DNA of 45,041 nucleotides, taken from contig NZ_JADEWV010000031.1 of NCBI RefSeq assembly GCF_015207455.1, positions 1 to 45,041 of the forward strand. The letters are read 5' to 3'. The notes below the pieces were generated by a model. The model was not told where the DNA came from. It searched no databases and saw nothing but the letters and a program-made list of their open reading frames with translations. Source of the stretch: Microcoleus sp. LEGE 07076 (GTDB taxonomy: Bacteria > Cyanobacteriota > Cyanobacteriia > Cyanobacteriales > Microcoleaceae). Below are positions 25,599 through 32,422 of the stretch, one piece after another; the first letter of the stretch is position 1, and the number at the start of each line of letters is the position of its first letter. A program made the translations under genes and the position numbers.

Positions 25599-26873
25599 AT
25601 GCTAACTAAAATAGAGTTAAAAAACTTTAAGTGTTTTAAAGATGAAATACAGTTTCCTTTAACACAGATCAACCTGTTAACAGGCATAAATGGGCGTGGT
25701 AAGTCTACTCTTTTACAAGCTTTGCTTTTAATGCGACAATCTATTGAGCATAGTGAAGTGACAACCCAAATTCTGTTGAATGGAAGTTGTGTAAGACTGG
25801 GTAATTTTGTTGATGTTAGGAATAGTAGTATCTCAAGAGATGAACCCATTGTACTTAAATATTATTTCCATGAAATTGTTCATCCCAATAAAGTTATTCA
25901 TAAATGTATGGAATATTTATTAATGGAAAATTTACATGATGATATGGTGGCAGAAATCAGAGAGATCAACTTGTGTAATAAATTTAATTTAGACAATTCT
26001 GTTACTACGGTACAGAGAAAGTATTTAAAAAAAGACAATACTAATGAATACTCAACTACTGAGAATGAATCAAAAATATTGGGCGACTGTTCATTAAATA
26101 ATTTAATACCTAATGATTCTATTTTAATAGAAGATGAGGAATTTCATTTTAATTTCTTAGCTGATTTTTTTAATTTTAGTCATATGCACTACATTTCAGC
26201 GGATCGCATTGGTCCACAAGAATTTTATTTCAAGTCCACTTTGAAAAAGTTTCCTAATGTAGGTACAAAAGGCGAATTTACCGTAAATTTGCTTTATAGA
26301 AAAGGAAATGATTTAGTTGATGATATGTTGTGCAGAGGAGAAAATGCAAAGACATTATCTAATCAAACAGAAGAATGGCTAAGTTATGTTTTTGAGGGAG
26401 CTAAAGTAGAAATATCACAATCAATAAGTAACATTTTAGAACCTTTATTTAATACTAACGCTTCAAAAGATCGTTATAAACCAGCTAATGTTGGCTTTGG
26501 ATACCATTGCATTTTGCCAATTATTGTTTCAGGATTAATTGCTAGAAAAGGTGAAATATTAATTGTAGAAAACCCAGAAGCGCATTTACACCCAAAAGCG
26601 CAATCGCGACTAACTCACTTTCTAGCTAAGGTTAGCAGTTGTGGCGTACAAGTTTTTATTGAATCACATAGCGATCATATTTTAAATGCCTTGCGAATAG
26701 CTGTGCTTGATAAAATTATTGACCATGAAAATTTAAATATATTATACTTACAGCTAAATTCAGAGCAACCAGTTGTACAAATTCCTGTTCAACCTAATGG
26801 AGGAATTGAAGAATGGCCTAAAGGATTTTTTGACCAAATGGATAAAGATTTTGAACGTCTTTTTGGAATCTAA
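25599..26873 (+). CDS. AAA family ATPase with DUF3696-like C-terminus
   Basis: 424 residues, starting one base after the DUF262 stop with AGGAG upstream. The N-terminus is SMC/OLD-like: LTKIELKNFKCFKDEIQFPL and Walker A LTGINGRGKSTLLQALLLM. The ABC-like second half has ISADRIGPQEFYF, then Walker B ILIVENPEAHLHPKAQSRL (Glu replaces the usual Asp) and the switch FIESHSDHILNALR. The C-terminus has GGIEEWPKGFFDQMDKDFE, the WPxGFFDQ signature of DUF3696. Such ATPases act as phage sensors or regulators of nucleases in several defence systems. No nuclease domain is seen in this protein. Confidence 0.9.
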   Translation: MLTKIELKNFKCFKDEIQFPLTQINLLTGINGRGKSTLLQALLLMRQSIEHSEVTTQILLNGSCVRLGNFVDVRNSSISRDEPIVLKYYFHEIVHPNKVIHKCMEYLLMENLHDDMVAEIREINLCNKFNLDNSVTTVQRKYLKKDNTNEYSTTENESKILGDCSLNNLIPNDSILIEDEEFHFNFLADFFNFSHMHYISADRIGPQEFYFKSTLKKFPNVGTKGEFTVNLLYRKGNDLVDDMLCRGENAKTLSNQTEEWLSYVFEGAKVEISQSISNILEPLFNTNASKDRYKPANVGFGYHCILPIIVSGLIARKGEILIVENPEAHLHPKAQSRLTHFLAKVSSCGVQVFIESHSDHILNALRIAVLDKIIDHENLNILYLQLNSEQPVVQIPVQPNGGIEEWPKGFFDQMDKDFERLFGI

Positions 26874-26874
26874 C

Positions 26875-27777
26875 ATGGAAATTTTTATTAATGAAGTATC
26901 CCTTGAGGGACAGTATCTTAATGATGTCGAATTCAAACAAGCAGTAATAGCTTTTAAAGCTATTTTTGATTTTATTAATGAAAAAATTAAAGATAAACAG
27001 ATATATGAGGATAATAAATTATTTGTCAACTATGAAGCGGTAAAAGGCTCTGATTTTAATCAAAGCTTAAATCAAATTAAAGATCAATCACTTAAACTAG
27101 CCTTCAAGAATGTTTTATTTAATAAATTAAATCCTAAAGAATGGCGTAAAGAACAAGTACATTCTTCAACAGAGTCGTTTGATTGTTTGATGATTAATGG
27201 ACAGTACAATGTTGTAAATGATACCTCATTAGCAGAAATAGCTGAGAGAAAATTACAAAACAGTAGTTCAACCTATTTATTAATTAATTTTATCAATTCC
27301 AGTTTTAACCTTGTTCATCCACATATTACTAATTGTTGCTTAATTACTATCGTTAAAAATAATGATGAAGTAAATTGTATAGAATTAGATGGTCTTGATA
27401 ATAAATCTGCGCTTGAAGATTGGCTAGAACATACATTTAATTTAAGCTGTTCAGTATATGATGAACTCTCTAATGACCCTCCCAGAGATGAGCAAACTAT
27501 ACTAAGAGATAAACAAAGATTTGAAAAAACTTCATCCAGGTATGATGGCAGAGCTATCTACCGCGAAGTAGCTACAGACCGATATTGGTATGTAGATAAT
27601 TTACATTTCGGGAAATCCGCTCACTTAGAAGTGTTTAATAAAGATAAATCTCATGTTGGAGAAGCTGATATAAAAGGCAAGATTGATGAGTGTAAACAAG
27701 ATAAAAAAAAACTATTAGACATTGCTAGTCGCAGAAAGAAAAAAGAAGAAGAGACCTTAATTGACCTTGACGACTAA
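26875..27777 (+). CDS. Third cassette protein, unknown N-terminus plus possible E3-like RNase tail
   Basis: 300 residues from ATG 26875, one base after the ATPase stop. The open frame extends upstream inside the ATPase gene and is not used. Residues 1-215 are unrecognised. They include LINFINSSFNLVHPHITNC and an acidic stretch. Residues about 220-285 (RYDGRAIYREVATDRYWYVD, then NLHFGKSAHLEVFNKDKSHV, GEADIKGKID and KKKLL) resemble the layout of the colicin E3 rRNase domain: GRxIY, D-x-x-H, (L)EV(F/Y), HLG-x-x-D, then a lysine-rich end. The tail ends in a charged RRKKKEEE segment. If correct, this is the toxic effector of the operon. I hold that as a hypothesis. Confidence 0.75.
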   Translation: MEIFINEVSLEGQYLNDVEFKQAVIAFKAIFDFINEKIKDKQIYEDNKLFVNYEAVKGSDFNQSLNQIKDQSLKLAFKNVLFNKLNPKEWRKEQVHSSTESFDCLMINGQYNVVNDTSLAEIAERKLQNSSSTYLLINFINSSFNLVHPHITNCCLITIVKNNDEVNCIELDGLDNKSALEDWLEHTFNLSCSVYDELSNDPPRDEQTILRDKQRFEKTSSRYDGRAIYREVATDRYWYVDNLHFGKSAHLEVFNKDKSHVGEADIKGKIDECKQDKKKLLDIASRRKKKEEETLIDLDD

Positions 27778-27905
27778 GTTTGAGCCTATTTTCAAGATAA
27801 CTTTTGTCTAAGTCCCGCTATGGCATTTTCCTTCTTCCTTGTGCTAGTAGAATCCCTACTACAGCCAAAGCGTTAAAGTGAACAAAAAAACCAGTCTCAA
27901 ATTTA

Positions 27906-28328
27906 ATGACTTCCCCAATTTCTCCCGATCGCCGTTTTTTAAAATATCGAATTGCCCTGCTCATCAGTATAATCGTGATTATCCCTTTAGGTTACGCAGT
28001 GAGATTTTCTCGCGGCCCTGCACCGGAATGGTTCAACGACTTTTTTGGAAGCATAGCCTATGAGGTATTTTGGATTTTGCTGGTAGTTCTGATCTTGCCG
28101 CGATTTTCGCAAATTAGGGCGGCTGTAGCTGTGTGTCTAGCTACCTGCGGAGTAGAGTTTCTCCAACTGTGGACACCTCCGTTTTTACAAGCAATGCGAG
28201 CTACTTTACCCGGAAGGCTAATTTTGGGAAATCACTTTACTTGGTCAGATTTTATCTCTTATTTTGTGGGGAGTTTTTTAGGTTGGTTGTGGGTGCGATG
28301 GCTTCATTCTACTTGCTTCCGCTTGTAA
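27906..28328 (+). CDS. DUF2809 family membrane protein
   Basis: 140 residues with four predicted spans: about 14-34 (YRIALLISIIVIIPLGYAV), 50-65 (AYEVFWILLVVLILP), 70-90 (AAVAVCLATCGVEFLQLW) and 115-135 (FISYFVGSFLGWLWVRW). Hallmarks are GYAVRFSRGPAPEWFNDFFG and GVEFLQLW, as in DUF2809 proteins. The function is unknown. It returns to the base composition of the ordinary neighbours, so the AT-rich cassette ends before it. Confidence 0.8.
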   Translation: MTSPISPDRRFLKYRIALLISIIVIIPLGYAVRFSRGPAPEWFNDFFGSIAYEVFWILLVVLILPRFSQIRAAVAVCLATCGVEFLQLWTPPFLQAMRATLPGRLILGNHFTWSDFISYFVGSFLGWLWVRWLHSTCFRL

Positions 28329-28355
28329 GTTGTACTGCATTTAAATTGTATATTT
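28326..28355. repeat. Single end of family A element
   Basis: TAAGTTGTACTGCATTTAAA followed by TTGTATATTT matches the inner end of family A elements (345-445). It overlaps the stop codon of the DUF2809 gene, whose TAA is the first three bases of the repeat. No matching right end is seen downstream, so it is a solo end. Confidence 0.5.
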
Positions 28356-28482
28356 CCATGACCACAGCGAAAGTCAAATGCTCTCCCCATCAGCTCCTCT
28401 AACACCACAGACAATCTAGATGCACAAAAGCTTAATGATATGGTTGCGGTTGTTTTGACTTTAACTCAGCGATCGGGTTAAC

Positions 28483-28911
28483 TTAGAATTGAGAGTTTTT
28501 AGGAGTTGAAGTGGGAGCTATATTTCCGCGATCTCGCCACAGCAACAACGGAATGCTTAACGTTCCTAAAATCATCACAACTCCTGTCAGAATCCAAACA
28601 AGTACAGGATTTGGGCGATAATCACCTCGCTCGATTTGCCAGAAAACTCGATTGTAACGCCATGCTGCTAAGGCTATGACCCCAATTCCAAAAACAACCA
28701 AACTCAGTCCTAAATTTTCGGAGTTGAAGAAGGGAGGGGAGGAAACTTCTTGCTTAGTCACTGTAGCTTGAAATTGACTCAGAAATAAACTGAACCGAGC
28801 GATTGCAAACCCAAAACCAATTAAAGCGAGTGAAGTTCGCAACCATGCAAGAAATGTGCGTTCATTTGCCTGATGTTCCCGCTGTCGGTCTATTTTAGCA
28901 CCCTTGTTCAT
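28483..28911 (-). CDS. DUF202 (YidH-like) membrane protein
   Basis: 142 residues. The N-terminal NERTFLAWLRTSLALIGFGF segment is the DUF202 signature, with three predicted spans at about 24-44, 65-85 (LGLSLVVFGIGVIALAAW) and 100-125 (VLVWILTGVVMILGTLSIPL). The family is of unknown function, found in bacterial and fungal membranes. The gene stands alone in the minus orientation. Confidence 0.88.
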   Translation of the reverse strand: MNKGAKIDRQREHQANERTFLAWLRTSLALIGFGFAIARFSLFLSQFQATVTKQEVSSPPFFNSENLGLSLVVFGIGVIALAAWRYNRVFWQIERGDYRPNPVLVWILTGVVMILGTLSIPLLLWRDRGNIAPTSTPKNSQF

Positions 28912-29257
28912 CCACCCTACCTTTATAAAATATCTTAAAGTTTCCCTCGTTGATTATTGTGTCAGTTCTGGTTGCGGAGGGAAGTATCGGTATTGCGATC
29001 GCGATTCGTCGTCACCAAGAGATATAGTATCAGTAAATCGACAAAAAAGCGATCGGAGCCATCTCTATAAACAAAAAAAACAGGACACAGCACTGCTGTG
29101 TCCTACAAATACTGAATTTGAAACCCTGTTTAAACTCACATCTTGCACCATTCGTGTGGAATCTCTTAAAAACCGGGTTTCTGAACGAGAGATATAGGTT
29201 GTGATGCGGTTTTTGCGGTCAGAAACCCGGTTTTTGCCACAGGTTAAACATTTCAGT
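28912..29257. other. Intergenic stretch with inverted-repeat element
   Basis: 345 bases. CAGGACACAGCACTGCTGTGTCCT near 29079-29102 is a strong hairpin (GGACACAGCA/TGCTGTGTCC, 2-base loop). It is followed by the CCGGG element at 29168-29235. No gene is seen. These features lie downstream of the LCP gene and could end its transcript. Confidence 0.55.
29168..29235. repeat. CCGGG inverted-repeat element, copy 2
   Basis: AAAAACCGGGTTTCTGA (29168-29184) and its exact reverse complement TCAGAAACCCGGTTTTT (29219-29235) flank 34 bases. A relative lies at 17540-17611. Because it sits at the 3' end of the LCP gene on the minus strand, it could also terminate that transcript. Confidence 0.65.
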
Positions 29258-30685
29258 TTAAAAAGACTTAAACCCGCGGTCATACTGAGTTTTTTTGTCC
29301 AACCAATCCTTACCCAATCTGATTGTCACATCCGACTGTAAAGAACCCGTACTCTCAACCAGCACATCTCCAAAACCCAAAGACTGGCGAATTGCTTGGG
29401 CACCTTTAATATCGCCGTCTTGAGCGACAATCGTGGTCTCTTCGAGCGGTTCTGGCCAATCTTTATAAACCTGGACATTCCGATAGCCGGCGCGAGTTAG
29501 AGTATTGACAAAATCTTCAACAGCCGATCGATCGCCCGTACTGTCTTGAACCGCTACCTTCAGAAAAGTCGCATCAGCATTCTCGATGGTCCAAGTATTT
29601 TGGCCGAAGTCAAAATGCTCTGCCACCAGAGTTTCGATGCCATTTTGGTCTGGCAACCAAAAACTGGCTTTATAGTCCTTTGGATCGCTGAATTTGCCCG
29701 GAACCATCAACATTTGGACGCTAGCGCGATCGGTTTTAGTAGCAAAACCAGCCAAAGCCACCAATTCCTCAATACTCAAATTTGTATCGAGGTGAGACTG
29801 AATCACCGACAAAACCTTCGGCAGTCGAGACAGCAAACCTACATTTACTTTCTGTTCCACAAAAGCCCGCATCAACAATTGTTGCCGCTGCACCCGCCCG
29901 ATATCGCCCAAATCGTCGTGCCTGTAAAGCAAATATTGTACGATTTGTTCGCCGTTGAGAGTCTGCGTGCCAGCCTTTAAATCTATATATAAATGCTGGC
30001 TTTCATCGGTATATTTCATGTCTTTAGGCACATTAATAGTAATGCCACCCAGTGCATCTACCAAGCTTTTGATGCCTTGAATATTGACCGTGACATAGCG
30101 GTCAATTCCCACGCCTCCCAGGAGTCCGCTGACTGACTTAGCTGACGAAGCCGGACCGCCGTAATAATTAGCTTCATTGATTTTTACGGTACCCCTACCT
30201 TCAACATAGGTGCGGGTGTCTCGCGGAATGGAAAGTACGCTTAACTTTTTATTTTGAGGGTCGAACCTAACCAACAGCATGGTATCGGTTAACCCCTTGA
30301 AAGAGTTTTGCCAGACATCGTATCCCTGTTCCTTGTCGGGACTGCCGTCGAGGTCTGAACTCAGAACCTTAAGTCCTAAAACTAAAATATTAACTGGGCG
30401 AGTCAACTCCGGCATCTTCATGTTGAGTTTTGCCATGTCGCCTTGAGAAAACACCGCCGCTTCTTCGGCCGTCAATTTTTGTTGCTGAAGCGGCGTTGTG
30501 GAAAGGGAGACGGCTAGCAGCGCTCCGGCTGTGGCTGAGAGCATGGCTACTCCTGCCAAACCAAAACCAAAACCCAGCCAGCGGCCTCGATGCGGCTGGT
30601 GCGATTTTTTGGTTGAAGGTTGAGCGGTTAATTCTTCGATAGGGTCTTGATTAGGAGTTTTTTGAGCTGGCACTGGCTTCCTCAC
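29258..30685 (-). CDS. LytR-CpsA-Psr (LCP) family transferase with LytR_C domain
   Basis: 475 residues from GTG 30685. The frame is open to a TTG at 30715, and no ATG is available. A cytoplasmic leader of about 35 residues is followed by one membrane span (WLGFGFGLAGVAMLSATAGA). The LCP domain has LTDTMLLVRFDPQ, LSVLSIPRDTRTYV, GTVKINEANYYGG, VDALGGITINVPKDM, and the lipid-phosphate arginines in LLYRHDDLGDIGRVQRQQ. The C-terminus is a LytR_C domain (VAVQDSTGDRSAVEDFVNTL). LCP enzymes attach polysaccharides from undecaprenyl carriers to peptidoglycan or other acceptors. In cyanobacteria they affect cell wall and sheath. Confidence 0.9.
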   Translation of the reverse strand: MRKPVPAQKTPNQDPIEELTAQPSTKKSHQPHRGRWLGFGFGLAGVAMLSATAGALLAVSLSTTPLQQQKLTAEEAAVFSQGDMAKLNMKMPELTRPVNILVLGLKVLSSDLDGSPDKEQGYDVWQNSFKGLTDTMLLVRFDPQNKKLSVLSIPRDTRTYVEGRGTVKINEANYYGGPASSAKSVSGLLGGVGIDRYVTVNIQGIKSLVDALGGITINVPKDMKYTDESQHLYIDLKAGTQTLNGEQIVQYLLYRHDDLGDIGRVQRQQLLMRAFVEQKVNVGLLSRLPKVLSVIQSHLDTNLSIEELVALAGFATKTDRASVQMLMVPGKFSDPKDYKASFWLPDQNGIETLVAEHFDFGQNTWTIENADATFLKVAVQDSTGDRSAVEDFVNTLTRAGYRNVQVYKDWPEPLEETTIVAQDGDIKGAQAIRQSLGFGDVLVESTGSLQSDVTIRLGKDWLDKKTQYDRGFKSF

Positions 30686-30777
30686 ACACAACAAAAATAA
30701 AAAAGATCGCGACAATATGTAGTATCAACCTGAAGACCGAATCAATCAATACGGTAAGGGTTCAAAAGCACTCTAAA

Positions 30778-31152
30778 TTACGATAAATGTTTGCCTAGCA
30801 CTTGCTCGGCTACACGGCTAATTCCGGGCAACCATAGCGGTTGACGTTTCCAGAGACGAACCATCAGTCCCAGACAAACTATAAAATAACTGGTTGTCAG
30901 CAGGCTACTCATTAATAACATGGTAAGTGCCGGAGTTTCCGCAGAAATCGCGCCGGCTTCTAAAAGAATATGTCCTAAAAGCCAACTAATAGCAAGGGCA
31001 ATTGCCAAGCGGCTGACGGCTTTGTGTTCGGGGCTGCCCTGACGGCGGTAAAGAGTCCACAGCGCGGGGAAAAAGCCGATGACTGGGATAGTTAATATAA
31101 ACAGACTTGCACGATCGAGTTCAGGATTGTCTGAGGGATGTGTATTTTTCAT
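30778..31152 (-). CDS. Hypothetical four-span membrane protein
   Basis: 124 residues with hydrophobic segments at about 16-34 (LFILTIPVIGFFPALWTLY), 50-66 (LAIALAISWLLGHILLE), 76-96 (LTMLLMSSLLTTSYFIVC) and a short last span. RRQGSPEHKAVSRLAI lies between the first two spans. I do not recognise the family. The same-strand LCP gene begins 90 bases downstream, so the pair could be co-transcribed. Confidence 0.75.
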   Translation of the reverse strand: MKNTHPSDNPELDRASLFILTIPVIGFFPALWTLYRRQGSPEHKAVSRLAIALAISWLLGHILLEAGAISAETPALTMLLMSSLLTTSYFIVCLGLMVRLWKRQPLWLPGISRVAEQVLGKHLS

Positions 31153-31162
31153 AATTGGCCGT

Positions 31163-31288
31163 CAAAATTTGTAGCAGCAGGTGTAGTTTTACACAAAAGT
31201 TATTGGTTAGGCACAAAATTTAGATCGCAGACCAAAATTCGCAGCAGGGCAGGTTTTGCACAAAACTTGTGTGTCAGAGGCAAAATTT
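31163..31288. repeat. Tandem duplication of about 60 bp in the rpe leader
   Basis: CAAAATTTGTAGCAGCAGGT ... GTTTTACACAAAAGTT ... GCACAAAATTT (from 31163) is repeated imperfectly from 31233 as CAAAATTCGCAGCAGGGCAG ... GTTTTGCACAAAACTT ... GGCAAAATTT. It lies between the divergent membrane-protein gene and rpe, so it may carry doubled regulatory sites. Confidence 0.5.
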
Positions 31289-31387
31289 TTCGCGGAGGAC
31301 GATCGCCCGCGAGCAACTTTTCGACCTGGAGAGCCGTAGTTTGATAAACTGGATACAGCACCGCAGACAGGAGACACAGACTTAGCC

Positions 31388-32089
31388 ATGACCAAATCTC
31401 AAAAACCGATCGTTATTTCTCCATCAATATTATCAGCCGATTTTAGCCGTCTCGGAGAAGAGATTCAAGCTGTCGATCGAGCCGGGGCTGACTGGATTCA
31501 CGTAGATGTGATGGACGGTCGCTTTGTTCCTAATATTACTATCGGGCCGATGATTGTCGAAGCAATTCGTCCGGTTACTACCAAGATAATCGATGTCCAC
31601 CTGATGATTGTGGAGCCGGAGAAGTACGTTGAAGACTTTGCTAAGGCCGGTGCTGACATTATTTCGGTTCACGCCGAGCACAATGCTTCGCCTCACTTGC
31701 ACCGCACTCTCGGTCAAATTCGGGAATTGGGCAAGCAGGCTGGTGTGGTGCTGAATCCTTCGACACCCCTAGAGTTGATCGAACACGTGCTGGACCTTTG
31801 CGATTTGGTGCTGATTATGAGCGTCAACCCGGGCTTTGGCGGTCAAAGTTTTATCCCGACTATGTTGCCAAAAATTCGCCAGTTGCGCCAAATGTGCGAT
31901 GAGAGAGGCCTCGATCCTTGGATTGAGGTGGATGGCGGTTTGAAGACGAACAATACTTGGCAGGTTCTGGAAGCGGGCGCAAATGCGATCGTCGCCGGTT
32001 CTGCTGTATTTAAGGCGAAGGATTACGCAGGCGCGATCGAAGGTATCCGCCACAGCAAGCGCCCGACTCCAGAGTTGGCTGCTGTTTAG
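31388..32089 (+). CDS. rpe: Ribulose-phosphate 3-epimerase
   Basis: 233 residues, complete TIM barrel. Motifs: [83 protein letters not shown] and [10 protein letters not shown], with metal and catalytic His/Asp residues in place. It interconverts ribulose-5-P and xylulose-5-P in the Calvin and pentose-phosphate cycles. A GGAG ribosome-binding site is 21 bases before ATG. A terminator lies at 32236-32268. Confidence 0.97.
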   Translation: MTKSQKPIVISPSILSADFSRLGEEIQAVDRAGADWIHVDVMDGRFVPNITIGPMIVEAIRPVTTKIIDVHLMIVEPEKYVEDFAKAGADIISVHAEHNASPHLHRTLGQIRELGKQAGVVLNPSTPLELIEHVLDLCDLVLIMSVNPGFGGQSFIPTMLPKIRQLRQMCDERGLDPWIEVDGGLKTNNTWQVLEAGANAIVAGSAVFKAKDYAGAIEGIRHSKRPTPELAAV

Positions 32090-32235
32090 TTGAAAATGCG
32101 ATCGCGTCCGTCAAGTTACCAATAGACTTCTCCTCTCAAAGCGGATTTTGAACGAGCAGGATGCCTGTTTCACGATAATTATGGGAGATGTCTAACAAAA
32201 AAAGTGGTTTGCAGTCAGGACGAACAGTCACTATT

Positions 32236-32268
32236 AAAAAATGGAAGAGCAAATTCTTCCATTTTTTT
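32236..32268. terminator. Intrinsic terminator after rpe
   Basis: AAAAAATGGAAGA, loop GCAAAT, TCTTCCATTTTTTT. It is a strong stem ending in seven T on the plus strand and preceded by an A-run, so it could act in both directions. It lies 147 bases after the rpe stop and before the convergent VIT/VWA gene. Confidence 0.75.
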
Positions 32269-32329
32269 GTGGGCGATCGAGATCGTATCCTGTCGGCTCG
32301 AACGATCGCAATCAGATGAATTTGTAGTG

Positions 32330-32368
32330 AGGAATGCAAGTCCTTATAATCCAAGGACTTGCATTCCG
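32330..32368. repeat. GGAATGCAAGTCCTT inverted repeat
   Basis: GGAATGCAAGTCCTT and AAGGACTTGCATTCC form a perfect 15-bp stem over a 7-base loop. Arms of the same sequence occur at about 15654-15692, and both copies are followed by ATGATGGT. It sits between the convergent rpe and VIT/VWA genes. Confidence 0.6.
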
Positions 32369-32422
32369 ATGCTGCGAACCTTTTTTATGATGGTAATCGA
32401 TCAAACTTGATATCAGGCTGTT

